DNA of 64,000 nt, taken from Aquibium sp. ELW1220 (lineage in GTDB: Bacteria > Pseudomonadota > Alphaproteobacteria > Rhizobiales > Rhizobiaceae). The notes beneath the pieces were generated by a model. That model was given only the letters and a program-made list of their open reading frames with translations. It had not been told where the DNA came from and ran no database searches. Shown one piece after another: positions 51,336 through 60,009 of the stretch. The stretch covers positions 195,162 through 259,161 of the forward strand of contig NZ_JAOAOQ010000002.1 of NCBI RefSeq assembly GCF_030398385.1, in the 5' to 3' direction. Position numbers and translations under genes: made by a program. Every line of letters starts with the position of its first letter. The first letter of the stretch is position 1.

Positions 51336-52088
51336 ATGAAGATCACCATCATCACCGCCGTCTTCAACCGAGAGGCGACGATCGCCCAGGCGATCGAGAG
51401 CGTGCGGGCGCAGACCTGGCCGCATGTCGAGCATCTGGTGATCGACGGCGCGTCGACCGACGGCACGCTTGCCGCCATCGACGGCGCGCGCCGCGAGGCG
51501 ATGCGGCTCGTTAGCGAGCCGGACAAGGGGATCTACGACGCGCTGAACAAGGGCGTGGCGCTGGCCAGTGGCGATGTCGTGGGGCTGATGCATTCCGACG
51601 ATTTCTTCGCTCACGATCAAGTGCTGGCGAAGGTGGCCGCCGCCTTCGAAGCCCCAAGCGTTCTCGCCGTGTATGGCGACCTCGACTACGTGTCGGCGGC
51701 CGACGAGAGCCGCGTGGTGCGTCGGTGGCGTTCGGGTTCCTACAGCCCTGCCAGGTTGCGACGCGGCTGGATGCCGCCACATCCCGCCCTGTTCCTGCGG
51801 CGCCAGGTGTTCGAACGCCATGGCGCCTACGACACCAGCTACCGGATCGCGGCTGATTATGACGCGGTCCTGCGCTATTTCAGCCGCGGGAACCTCAATC
51901 CGGCCTACATCCCGGACGTGCTCGTCAAGATGCGTCTCGGCGGCGAAAGCAATCGCTCGCTCGGCAACCTTGTCCGCAAGTCGCGCGAGGATTATCGAGC
52001 GCTGAGAGCCAACGGCGTAGGCGGCCTTTATGCCTTGGCATGGAAGAATCTTGGCAAGGTCGGGCAGTTTGTCGGAAGCGACCGCTAA
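51336..52088 (+). CDS. Glycosyltransferase family 2 (WcaA/WcaE-like)
   Basis: A 250-residue GT-A enzyme. KITIITAVFNREATIAQAIESVRAQTWPHVEHLVIDGASTDGTLAAID and DKGIYDALNKGVALASGDVVGLMHSDDFFA (with the DD motif) are typical of WcaE-like colanic acid enzymes. LFLRRQVFERHGAYDTSYRIAADYDAVLRYF completes the fold. It lies 61 bases after the UXS gene. Confidence 0.93.
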   Translation: MKITIITAVFNREATIAQAIESVRAQTWPHVEHLVIDGASTDGTLAAIDGARREAMRLVSEPDKGIYDALNKGVALASGDVVGLMHSDDFFAHDQVLAKVAAAFEAPSVLAVYGDLDYVSAADESRVVRRWRSGSYSPARLRRGWMPPHPALFLRRQVFERHGAYDTSYRIAADYDAVLRYFSRGNLNPAYIPDVLVKMRLGGESNRSLGNLVRKSREDYRALRANGVGGLYALAWKNLGKVGQFVGSDR

Positions 52089-52136
52089 ATCGCTCGTTTC
52101 ACTCAGGTCATATACAAGGATGGAGTTGGGGTGCCG

Positions 52137-53111
52137 ATGACACGGAAAACAGCACTTGTCTGCGGGGCAGGGGGGTTCATAGGCGGGCATCTGGTTCACC
52201 GCCTCAAGAGAGAAGGTTTCTGGGTCCGCGGCGTCGACCTGAAGTTCCCCGAGTTCCGGGACGTAGAAGCGGACGATTTCGTCATTGGTGACCTGCGTCG
52301 GCAGGATGTATGCGAGCGCGTGATCGACCGCCGCTTTGACGAGGTGTACCAGTTGGCGGCGGATATGGGGGGGGCGGGCTACATATTCACCGGCGAGCAC
52401 GATGCGGACATCATGCACAATTCCGCAACCATCAACCTGAACATCGCCGATCTGTGCCACAAGCGGACCGTTCGCCGCGTCTTCTACTCCTCGTCGGCAT
52501 GCATGTACCCGGCCTACAATCAGGAGGATCCGGACAATCCGAAATGTGCCGAGGATTCCGCCTATCCGGCTGCTCCGGACAGCGAGTACGGCTGGGAGAA
52601 GCTTTTTTCCGAACGATTATTTCTAGCCTACAATCGAAACCACGGCATGTCGAACCGTATTGCGCGATATCACAACATCTTCGGGCCCCAAGGCACCTGG
52701 CAAGGCGGCAAGGAGAAGGCGCCAGCGGCGATCTGCCGCAAGGTCGCCTCAACGCCCAACAATGGCGAGATCGAAATCTGGGGAGATGGGCTGCAGACGA
52801 GATCGTTCCTCTATATTGACGAGTGCATCGAGGGCACGCTCCGACTGACCCGCTCAGGGTTTGAAGGTCCGGTCAACATCGGCTCCGACGAGATGGTGAC
52901 GATCAATCAGCTGGTCGACATCGTCAGCGATATCGCCGGCAAGACGCTCCACAAGAAGCATATTGACGGTCCCACAGGCGTGCGCGGACGGAACTCCGAC
53001 AACAATCTCATCGAGGAGCGGCTTGGCTGGCGTCCGTCGCAGCCGCTACGGTCAGGGCTCGAGGAGACTTATGCTTGGATCGAGCGCAACGTGCGCCGCA
53101 ATGCCGATTGA
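52137..53111 (+). CDS. GDP-mannose 3,5-epimerase-like SDR
   Basis: A 324-residue extended SDR. ALVCGAGGFIGGHLVHRLKREGFWVRGVDLKFPEF, QLAADMGGAGYIFTGEHDADIMHNSATINLNI, SSSACMYPAYNQ and the Tyr-Lys pair in DSEYGWEKLFSERLFLAY (about 151 and 155) match plant and bacterial GDP-mannose 3,5-epimerases, including the ARYHNIFGPQGTW stretch. The reaction yields GDP-L-galactose or GDP-gulose. The ATG at 52137 agrees with the family start; GTG 52131 has a closer ribosome site and is possible. Confidence 0.88.
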   Translation: MTRKTALVCGAGGFIGGHLVHRLKREGFWVRGVDLKFPEFRDVEADDFVIGDLRRQDVCERVIDRRFDEVYQLAADMGGAGYIFTGEHDADIMHNSATINLNIADLCHKRTVRRVFYSSSACMYPAYNQEDPDNPKCAEDSAYPAAPDSEYGWEKLFSERLFLAYNRNHGMSNRIARYHNIFGPQGTWQGGKEKAPAAICRKVASTPNNGEIEIWGDGLQTRSFLYIDECIEGTLRLTRSGFEGPVNIGSDEMVTINQLVDIVSDIAGKTLHKKHIDGPTGVRGRNSDNNLIEERLGWRPSQPLRSGLEETYAWIERNVRRNAD

Positions 53112-53243
53112 TCGCAGTCGGTCTTTCGGCGATGGCAGGGGATGGTCAGGTTCACCATTGGCGTGCAACGCACTCGGTTCCTGCGGATGGCGCTGGAGCG
53201 CCGGTCTTTTTTTTGATTTGCTGAACCAACGGACTCCCTAGCC

Positions 53244-54593
53244 ATGAACGAACAAGCCCGCACGTCGCCCGACCATGGCCTGGCTGCCCGCATCGAGGGG
53301 CGCGAGGCCGTGATCGGCGTGGTCGGCCTTGGCTATGTCGGTCTGCCGCTCGCGGCGGCCTGTGCCCGCGCCGGCTTTTCGACGCTCGGCTTCGACGTCG
53401 ATCCCGGCAAGATCCGCGACCTGAATGCCGGACGCTCCTACATCGACGCGGTACCTTCCGCCGATCTCGCCGCGCATGTCGCGGCCGGACGCTTTTCGGC
53501 CACGGGCGAAGTCGCGTCCTTTGCCCGGTGCGACGTCATCGTCATCTGTGTTCCGACGCCCCTGACAAGGCACCGGGAGCCTGATCTCCAGTATGTCACG
53601 ATGACCGCCGAGGCGATCGCGGCCCATCTGCGCCCGGGCCAGCTCATCGTGCTGGAATCGACGACCTATCCGGGAACGACGGACGAAGTGCTGAAGCCGA
53701 TCCTGGAAGGAAGCGGTCTTTCCTGCGGCGCCGACTTCTTCCTCGGCTTCTCGCCCGAGCGCGAGGATCCCGGCAACGTCGCCTTCCAGACGGTGTCCAT
53801 TCCCAAGATCGTGGCCGGCGACGGACCGGTCGCTGCGGCGCTCGTCGAGGCCTTCTACGGCGCGGTGGTGGCGCGCGTGGTGGCGGTGTCTTCGCCCTCG
53901 GTCGCCGAAGCGGTGAAGATAACGGAGAACGTGTTTCGCGCCGTAAACATAGCCCTCGTCAACGAATTGAAGGTGATCTACGACGCCATGGGGATCGACG
54001 TGTGGGAGGTCATTGACGCTGCCGCGACGAAGCCCTTCGGCTACATGCCCTTCTATCCGGGCCCCGGGCTCGGCGGGCACTGCATCCCGATCGATCCCTT
54101 CTACCTCACCTGGAAATCGCGCGAATACGGTCTGACGACGAAGTTCGTCGAGCTTGCCGGCGAAATCAACGTCTCCATGCCGCGCTACGTCATCGCCAAT
54201 GTCGAGCGGCAGCTCGATCTCCGGCAGAAGCGGTCCCTGAGTGCGTCGAGAATTCTGATCCTGGGACTTGCCTACAAGAAAAACGTCTCGGACATCCGCG
54301 AAAGCCCGTCCTTCCACCTGATGGACATCCTGACGCAGCGCGGCGCGCGCGTCGATTATCACGATCCCCACGTGCCGGTGATTCCGTCCACCCGCGAGCA
54401 CGGGCAGTACGAGGGCATCCAGTCGGTGGCGCTGACGCCCGAGGCCATCGCGGATTATCATGCCGTGATCGTCTCGACCGACCACGACGCGGTCGACTAT
54501 CAACTGGTGGCGAAGCACTCGACGCTGGTCATCGATACGAGGAATGTCTTCGCGCGGAAGGGAATCGAATCCCCGGTGATCGTGAAGTCCTGA
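53244..54593 (+). CDS. UDP-N-acetylglucosamine 6-dehydrogenase (WbpA-like)
   Basis: A 449-residue nucleotide-sugar dehydrogenase. VIGVVGLGYVGLPLAAACARAGF binds NAD. LESTTYPGTTDEVL, FSPEREDPGN, AVKITENVFRAVNIALVNELKV and GGHCIPIDPFYL with the catalytic Cys (about residue 280) form the active site. ATKPFGYMPFYPGPGLGGH and AYKKNVSDIRESPS are close to Pseudomonas WbpA, so the product is probably UDP-GlcNAcA. UDP-glucose 6-dehydrogenase activity is an alternative. It is the last gene of the forward series and faces the parB-like genes. Confidence 0.92.
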   Translation: MNEQARTSPDHGLAARIEGREAVIGVVGLGYVGLPLAAACARAGFSTLGFDVDPGKIRDLNAGRSYIDAVPSADLAAHVAAGRFSATGEVASFARCDVIVICVPTPLTRHREPDLQYVTMTAEAIAAHLRPGQLIVLESTTYPGTTDEVLKPILEGSGLSCGADFFLGFSPEREDPGNVAFQTVSIPKIVAGDGPVAAALVEAFYGAVVARVVAVSSPSVAEAVKITENVFRAVNIALVNELKVIYDAMGIDVWEVIDAAATKPFGYMPFYPGPGLGGHCIPIDPFYLTWKSREYGLTTKFVELAGEINVSMPRYVIANVERQLDLRQKRSLSASRILILGLAYKKNVSDIRESPSFHLMDILTQRGARVDYHDPHVPVIPSTREHGQYEGIQSVALTPEAIADYHAVIVSTDHDAVDYQLVAKHSTLVIDTRNVFARKGIESPVIVKS

Positions 54594-54693
54594 TCTTGTT
54601 GCAGTTTCGGCGTGCTCGCGCGCCGGAGCGCCGTGATGGCTAAAGAGGTGGAACAAAGCCGCTCACTGGCACCTTGCGCGTCACGTGCGCCGT

Positions 54694-55773
54694 TCACCCA
54701 AGGTCGACGCCGCGCGGAATGTCCCCAAGCTCTGCTGTCGCGTCCGCGTCCGTTCCGATCCCGCGCTCCCCCTCCTGTCGCTCGGCCTGCTCGATCGCCT
54801 CTTCCATGCTGAGTGTGTTGAGGACGAGTTCGAATTGCTCGAGGATCTCGGGCGCATGGCGGTCCACATACGAGCGCACGGCATCGTTCTCGAGAACCTT
54901 CTTCAGATAGCCCTTGGCAACTACGAGGTTCAGGAGTTCCGAGCCATAGCTTTCCTCGGTGCGCTTGTATTTTTCCTGGACCTGGTTCATCTCGCGCTCC
55001 AGCTTGACGATCTGCTCAAGCGGATCGCTCTTTGGCTCGTCCGGCTTGGGCGGCGCATAATCCGACCGCTGCTCCGGCGGGGTCGCTTTCAACAGGGCGT
55101 CGGCATGGGCGGCGGTGATCGTGTTGGCCGCCATCATCAGCTCGACTGCCTCGATCTGCCGGGCTGCTTTCATCTTGCGCAAATGCCGGGTCACGTCTGG
55201 AGCGAACTGTTGGTCTTGTAGAAGTTCCACCGCCTTGGGGCAGATCCCATGGAGCAGGTTGACCCGGCTATTGATCGTCGAAAGGTTGACGCTGAAGGCG
55301 CGGGCCAGCCGCTCCTTGCTGACGCCTTTGTCAATCGCGCGGCGCAGCATGTAGTGCTCCTGCACCGTCGAAAGCCGGTTGATCCGGTGATTGTAGGTAT
55401 AGGTCTCGAAGTCCTTGGCGATCAGACAGGGGGCGGTGTCCTGACCGAGCTCTTTCAGCGCCAGAACGCGCAGGTTGCCGTCAAGGAGCAGGAAGCCCGA
55501 TGCATTGGGATCGGGCTTGATGACCGAGAGCGGCTCGATCAGGCCGATCTCCCGGATCGATGAAACGATCTGGCGGAATTTTCGTGTCGTCATCACGCCA
55601 TCCGGCACCTTCTTCGATGGCATCAGTTCCTCGAGCGGGATCTGGTAGGTCTCAAGATCGAAGCCGAGGGTCAGGTTCAAAGGCGCCTTCGGATAGGGCG
55701 TGTCATTGTCCTCTGCTCCGGGCGGCGGGAAGATCCCGGGGTAAAGCGGTTTCACGGTGCTGTGGGTGTTCAT
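54694..55773 (-). CDS. ParB-like protein with RepB C-terminal domain
   Basis: A 359-residue protein. The N-terminal half has the ParB-type nuclease/CTPase-like core (IREIGLIEPLSVIKPDPNASGFLLLDGNLRVLALKELG, the GNLR in place of GERR) and RPAVEY-like HRINRLSTVQEHYMLRRAIDKGVSKERLARAFSVNLSTINSRVNLL, a helix-turn-helix. The C-terminus (EESYGSELLNLVVAKGYLKKVLENDAVRSYVDRHAPEILEQF) fits the RepB C-terminal domain (PF07506). It is paired with the ParB-like gene upstream. Both are on the minus strand with the recombinase, as a three-gene unit known from many rhizobial genomes. Confidence 0.9.
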   Translation of the reverse strand: MNTHSTVKPLYPGIFPPPGAEDNDTPYPKAPLNLTLGFDLETYQIPLEELMPSKKVPDGVMTTRKFRQIVSSIREIGLIEPLSVIKPDPNASGFLLLDGNLRVLALKELGQDTAPCLIAKDFETYTYNHRINRLSTVQEHYMLRRAIDKGVSKERLARAFSVNLSTINSRVNLLHGICPKAVELLQDQQFAPDVTRHLRKMKAARQIEAVELMMAANTITAAHADALLKATPPEQRSDYAPPKPDEPKSDPLEQIVKLEREMNQVQEKYKRTEESYGSELLNLVVAKGYLKKVLENDAVRSYVDRHAPEILEQFELVLNTLSMEEAIEQAERQEGERGIGTDADATAELGDIPRGVDLG

Positions 55774-55789
55774 GGTGGGCTCCACGGGT

Positions 55790-56671
55790 TCAGGCGGTTT
55801 CGATGCGGTCGGCAAGGTATTTGGGCAATGTGTCCAGCCCTTCGGCGCGCAGGAGCGTGACGAAGTTCTCGTCGGCGAAGAGCCGTTTGAGGCCCTGGAC
55901 GACCAGGAGGAGCTGCTGCTGGGCATGATCGGCCTTCAGCATCAGCTTGTGCTGGCGCGCCACTTCGCGCTGGTAGGTCTTGACCAGCGAGTGCGCGGAG
56001 TTCGGCAGCTTCGGGCGCTCTCCGCCTGTGCGGGGACCCTTTTCCCGGCGTTTTTCGATGAGCCGCTTGGCTTCCGTGATCTGATGGCCCTTCAACTGGC
56101 CTGACTTGTAGGCCTCTTCCAGCATGTCGCCGAGGTTTTCGTCGTCGTGCTTGGCGCGGGCGATTTCGAGTGCGGTGGTCAGCGGAATGGTCCCGTTCTG
56201 AACCGCCTCGATCAGTCGCTCCTCTCCCTTCTCCAGAAGAAAGACAATGTCGCGGACATACTTCTCGGAAAGCCCGGTCCGCTCGACGATGTCGTCGATG
56301 CTGTAGTTCCGCGCCAGCAACAGTTCGATGTCGGCCAAAATCTCGAGCGGGCGGTGGCCGCGCCGGGCGATGTTTTCGGCGAGCGACATGATGAAGGCGT
56401 CCTCGTCGGTCACATTAACCACCAGCGCCGGAATGTGGGTTTCACCCAGCAAGCGAAAGGCGTTGAGGCGGCCTTCGCCACAGACCAGCAGATAGGCGGG
56501 CGCCCCATCGGCGCCCTCGCGCTCGGTCACCGTGATCGGCTTCTTCAGGCCGATGGTGCGGATGTTTTCCACGATTTCCTCGAAGACCTTCATGTTGCGG
56601 TCTCGCGAGTTCAAGACCTCGATCCGGTCGATCGGAACAAACGTTACGCTGTCGGGTGTGTCAGTCATCAT
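55790..56671 (-). CDS. ParB N-terminal domain protein
   Basis: A 293-residue protein. FVPIDRIEVLNSRDRNMKVFEEIVENIRTIGLKKPITV and LLVCGEGRLNAFRLLGETHIPALVV form the ParB N-terminal domain with the GEGR motif. FIMSLAENIARRGHRPLEILADIELL leads to a helix-turn-helix (YSIDDIVERTGLSEKYVRDIVFLLEKGEERLIEAV). The C-terminus is a long helix. It lies 17 bases before the second ParB-like gene, so they are co-transcribed. Whether this pair partitions DNA or regulates transcription is not known. Confidence 0.9.
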   Translation of the reverse strand: MMTDTPDSVTFVPIDRIEVLNSRDRNMKVFEEIVENIRTIGLKKPITVTEREGADGAPAYLLVCGEGRLNAFRLLGETHIPALVVNVTDEDAFIMSLAENIARRGHRPLEILADIELLLARNYSIDDIVERTGLSEKYVRDIVFLLEKGEERLIEAVQNGTIPLTTALEIARAKHDDENLGDMLEEAYKSGQLKGHQITEAKRLIEKRREKGPRTGGERPKLPNSAHSLVKTYQREVARQHKLMLKADHAQQQLLLVVQGLKRLFADENFVTLLRAEGLDTLPKYLADRIETA

Positions 56672-56741
56672 CTGGTGATGTCCTTTCTGGGTGTTGATCG
56701 TTCATGATATGTTCAGTCGACGAAAATCTGTGCCTCGTGTC

Positions 56742-58304
56742 TCACCCCCATTTCCGCCGAATGCCGACACGCTCGGCCATGCCGTAGAAAAAGCCGAGAT
56801 CCTCGAAGCGGAATGCTTCAAAGGCGATGCTGGTGCGATTGCAGAGCCGGATCTCGTGCCGGGGCAGGTCGAGCCAAGGCAGCAGGTAGTAATCGAGCTC
56901 CTCGCGGTTTTCGGGATCGAGCCGCACCGCCAGCGTGACATCCGCCTGATAGCGCATGGGGTCGAAGCGGATGCGCCAGCGCAACCTTCCGTCGCCCATG
57001 GGCTGGCAGCGCGCCAGAACGAGGCTGACGATCATCTCGTCGTTGATCGAGAAGAGGTCGGTCTTGGGGTTGCGCACCACCCGGCCGCCGATAGCGGCGA
57101 TCGCGTCTTCTGTGCGGGTGATGATTTCGGGATGCATGGCGCGCAGGCGCTTGTTAAGCGCAAGACGCTCCTGATCCCTGTCTGTCCGGTAGCCGATCAT
57201 TTCGTAGGCTCGCGCCAGCGAGCCGAAGCGGCTGCGATAGGTCGCGGCCGAGGGCATATCGGAGGTCTGGTCGATCAGGAACCCGGACAGCTGCCCGGCA
57301 TCGGCATAGAGCCGTTGCAGATGCTCAAGCAGTTCCTCGTCCGACACTCGGGCGGAGCGCGCGGTGATGATCTCTTGCGCCGTCAGAAAAAACTCGAGCG
57401 GTACGATGCCTTCGAAGGCTCCCTCCTTGCGGATCCACATTTCGGGAGGATTGTCGACATGAACCTTTTTTAGCTTGAAGGAACTGCGGTTGAAGACGTT
57501 GTTGCCGATGTATTTCTCGTTGGTCAGCACTGTGCGAACCGTGCCCGAGGTCCAGGGCTTGTCGAGATCAGTCGGCACGCCCGCTTCATTCATGCGGTCG
57601 GCGATCTCACGGAAGGACAGATCCTCCTCGATCAGCCAGCGGTACATCTTGTTGACCCAGACCACCTCTTCCTCGGGGCCCGGCATCAGAATGACGCGGT
57701 CGGTCTGCAGCGACTTGTGCTCGCCGCGCTTCAACTCGGCCTTGATGGTGCCGCGCTCGTCGATCAGCACCCGGCGCAGGCCAAAGCCGGCGGGGCCGCC
57801 CTGGCGGTAGCCAAGTTCAATCAGGCGGCACTGCCCGGTGAAGACCTTGACCGAAAGCTCCCGGCTGTACTCGCCAGCCATGGCGCGTTTGACCCCCTTG
57901 ACGATGGTCGAGACGGGAGAGCCGTCATTTTCGAACTGCTCGGCGCAATAGGCAACCTGAATCCCGGCGCGCTTGCAGATGTATTCGTAGTAGGCGGACT
58001 CGTCCGCGTCCTGGAAACGCCCCCAGCGGCTGACATCGTAGACCAGGATGACGTTGAAATCGAAGGCGCCCGATTCGACATCCGCAATCAGCCTTTGCAG
58101 GGACGCGCGGCCGCCGATCGACAATCCGCTCTTGCCGTCGTCGGCGTAGGTGCGAACGATCTTGATCCCGCGCGCCGCGGCATACTCGCGAATCTTGTCG
58201 GACTGATTGTGCGTCGAATACTGCTGGTGCTCGGTGGACATGCGCACATATTGCGCCGCACGGAACTCGCTCACCTCGTCATCTCCGCCCAACCCGCCCT
58301 CCAT
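56742..58304 (-). CDS. Large serine recombinase
   Basis: A 520-residue site-specific recombinase. The catalytic domain begins AAQYVRMSTEHQQYSTHNQSDKIREYAAARG with Ser23 in RMSTEHQ, then IVRTYADDGKSGLSIGGRASLQRLIADVE and LVYDVSRWGRFQDADESAYYEYICKRAGI. A recombinase domain (EISFREIADRMNEAGVPT-like) and a long C-terminal part follow. The zinc-ribbon cysteines usual in large serine integrases are not obvious. Such enzymes integrate, excise or invert DNA. The two parB-like genes downstream are in the same direction and only 70 bases away. Confidence 0.92.
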   Translation of the reverse strand: MEGGLGGDDEVSEFRAAQYVRMSTEHQQYSTHNQSDKIREYAAARGIKIVRTYADDGKSGLSIGGRASLQRLIADVESGAFDFNVILVYDVSRWGRFQDADESAYYEYICKRAGIQVAYCAEQFENDGSPVSTIVKGVKRAMAGEYSRELSVKVFTGQCRLIELGYRQGGPAGFGLRRVLIDERGTIKAELKRGEHKSLQTDRVILMPGPEEEVVWVNKMYRWLIEEDLSFREIADRMNEAGVPTDLDKPWTSGTVRTVLTNEKYIGNNVFNRSSFKLKKVHVDNPPEMWIRKEGAFEGIVPLEFFLTAQEIITARSARVSDEELLEHLQRLYADAGQLSGFLIDQTSDMPSAATYRSRFGSLARAYEMIGYRTDRDQERLALNKRLRAMHPEIITRTEDAIAAIGGRVVRNPKTDLFSINDEMIVSLVLARCQPMGDGRLRWRIRFDPMRYQADVTLAVRLDPENREELDYYLLPWLDLPRHEIRLCNRTSIAFEAFRFEDLGFFYGMAERVGIRRKWG

Positions 58305-58502
58305 CGCTTCCTGCGTTGCGTTGGACGTTTGCGTGACCGGGCGGAGCTTTCAAGTCATGTCGGCGGAATCGTCGAACAAAAACAGCCATTTAAGCCAAGG
58401 CAGCGCTGTCGGAGCACACAATTTGACCGATTGATCTTCAAAGAACAGTTGCCAGCCTGCGTTGCGATGCGGCATATGCTCAGCGTTGAGCGGAGAGGTC
58501 GA

Positions 58503-59015
58503 ATGACGTTTCACGATCGCGGCACGAGTTGGTTTCTGGCCCAGTTGAAGGCGAACAGCGGTCACATCGCCGAGCGCAATCTCAAGCGGCAAGGCTTTCG
58601 GACTTTCCTGCCGATGGAAAACGCAACGAGACAGGTGCGGGGCAAGTTCGTCAACGCGCTGCGGCCGCTGTTTCCGGGCTATGTCTTCGTGGCCTTTGAC
58701 ATCACGATGGGCCATTGGCGGGCGGTCAATTCGACATACGGGATTACCCGGCTGGTCAGCTTCGGCAAGGATCCGGCGCCAGTGCCGCTCGACATCATCA
58801 GCCAGTTGATGCTGCGCTGCGACGCCTCCGGCAAACTCCTGGCGCCAAAGCTCCTGAAGCCCGGCGATCAGGTGCGGCTTACGACGGGTCCCTTTGCGGA
58901 TTTCGTGGCGACCGTCGAGTCCATCGCGGCCGACCGGCGCGTGTTTGTCTTGATGGAGATCATGGGCGGCGAGACCCGCGTCGCGGTTCCGGTCGAACAG
59001 CTGCGCATCGCATGA
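58503..59015 (+). CDS. NusG family antitermination factor (RfaH-like)
   Basis: A 170-residue NusG paralogue. The NGN domain is SWFLAQLKANSGHIAERNLKRQGFRTFLPMENATRQVRGKFVNALRPLFPGYVFVAFD, with the WRAVNSTYGITRLVSFG segment after it. The KOW region is KLLKPGDQVRLTTGPFADFVATVESI. The N-terminal pattern (W-x-LA-Q-L-K-A, FLPM, PLFPGYVF) and gene position fit specialised NusG proteins that control polysaccharide operons. The housekeeping NusG usually lies next to secE and ribosomal genes, absent here. GGAGAGG lies 5 bases before the ATG. Confidence 0.9.
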   Translation: MTFHDRGTSWFLAQLKANSGHIAERNLKRQGFRTFLPMENATRQVRGKFVNALRPLFPGYVFVAFDITMGHWRAVNSTYGITRLVSFGKDPAPVPLDIISQLMLRCDASGKLLAPKLLKPGDQVRLTTGPFADFVATVESIAADRRVFVLMEIMGGETRVAVPVEQLRIA

Positions 59016-59091
59016 AGCACCACCATCTGGCTCGTGGCGCCGAGAATGCACACCGGAGGGACCGCTATTGGCGTTCGCGGCCGTCCCGGAC

Positions 59092-59325
59092 GGTACGAGG
59101 CGGACCGATACGGCGCGGATCGGTTGCATTGATCGCCAGACGCCATAGAACTGGGTGCGACGGTTCAACGCGGCAGGCCCCGATGGTCTTCTCGATCGGT
59201 CGGCGGGTCCGCCATCGCGGCTGTCGCCCGAGCGGCGGGCTGACCTGGCCGCAAAAGTCGAGGAGGGTCCTGACCGCGCCGTCAAAGGCTTCATGCGCTG
59301 GCGGCATGTCGACCCGAGGCGCATC
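59092..59325 (+). pseudogene. IS630-type transposase fragment
   Basis: The translation WVRRFNAAGPDGLLDRSAGPPSRLSPERRADLAAKVEEGPDRAVKGFMRWRHVD matches the N-terminal helix-turn-helix region of IS630 transposases. The rest of the gene, including the DDE residues, is absent and the frame breaks soon after, so it is a relic. It separates the NusG-like gene from the VanZ-like gene. Confidence 0.8.
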
Positions 59326-59377
59326 ATTGGAGCGTTTCCAGGTAGCCTGCACTGCCGGCGGCCCAAATCCGCACCAT

Positions 59378-59794
59378 TCAGGTGGACGCGACGCGGTTCA
59401 TGCGCTTGAGCAGGACTGGCCAGAGCACGGCACCCAGCGCCAGGCCGCCAGCCACTCCGGCCAGCGAGGCGGCGAAGTCTAGGATCGATGCAGTGCGACC
59501 TGGAACAAAAATCTGCATAATCTCAACGCCGCCTGCTACCACCGACAAGGCAAGGGCCGACCAGATCAGGGAGCGAAAGGCCAGCGACGCCGTCAGACCC
59601 GCCACGAGGAAGGCCAGTAAGTGGGCTACCTTGTCGTTGAACAGGAAGAAGGATTGCACCTGCATCTGCTGAATGTGGCCGAACGAGGCTAGCCAGGCGA
59701 TGCACCCCACCTCCACCACAAGAGCAGTCTTTGCGGCAAGGCGCAGGCGCGGAGAAGCGAGGGCGGCGAGTCGGGAAACTTCGGATGACGTCAT
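59378..59794 (-). CDS. VanZ-like membrane protein
   Basis: A 138-residue protein with four hydrophobic segments. LFNDKVAHLLAFLVAGLTASLAF (D-K-x-x-H-x-x-A-F) and VVAGGVEIMQIFVPGRTASILDFAASLAGVAGGLALGAVL (E-x-x-Q-x-F-x-P-G-R-x-x-x-x-x-D) are the VanZ family signatures. The function in Gram-negative bacteria is unknown. Such genes are often found near exopolysaccharide genes. Confidence 0.85.
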   Translation of the reverse strand: MTSSEVSRLAALASPRLRLAAKTALVVEVGCIAWLASFGHIQQMQVQSFFLFNDKVAHLLAFLVAGLTASLAFRSLIWSALALSVVAGGVEIMQIFVPGRTASILDFAASLAGVAGGLALGAVLWPVLLKRMNRVAST

Positions 59795-60009
59795 CAGGGC
59801 TCCGCTGTCCTGCCGATCATCTCACTGCAAACCGTATGCGGTCGCGATCCTGCCTTCGCACCGGAGTGTCATTACACTCACCGCCGAAGAGTCTTTCCGC
59901 AACTTCACCGCCGATCTCATCGCCGAACTCCTTCGGCAATACGGGAGCGGTGCCTTGCCGGCGGCAGTGGACGGTATAGACTGTAGTATCTTGCCAGCGG
60001 GGCTGTCGC

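Noticed and set aside
54608-54633. Hairpin between the last polysaccharide gene and the ParB-like gene as a two-way terminator
   Set aside because: The stem (CGGCG/CGCCG) has bulges and no T run on either side, so the support is too weak for a feature.
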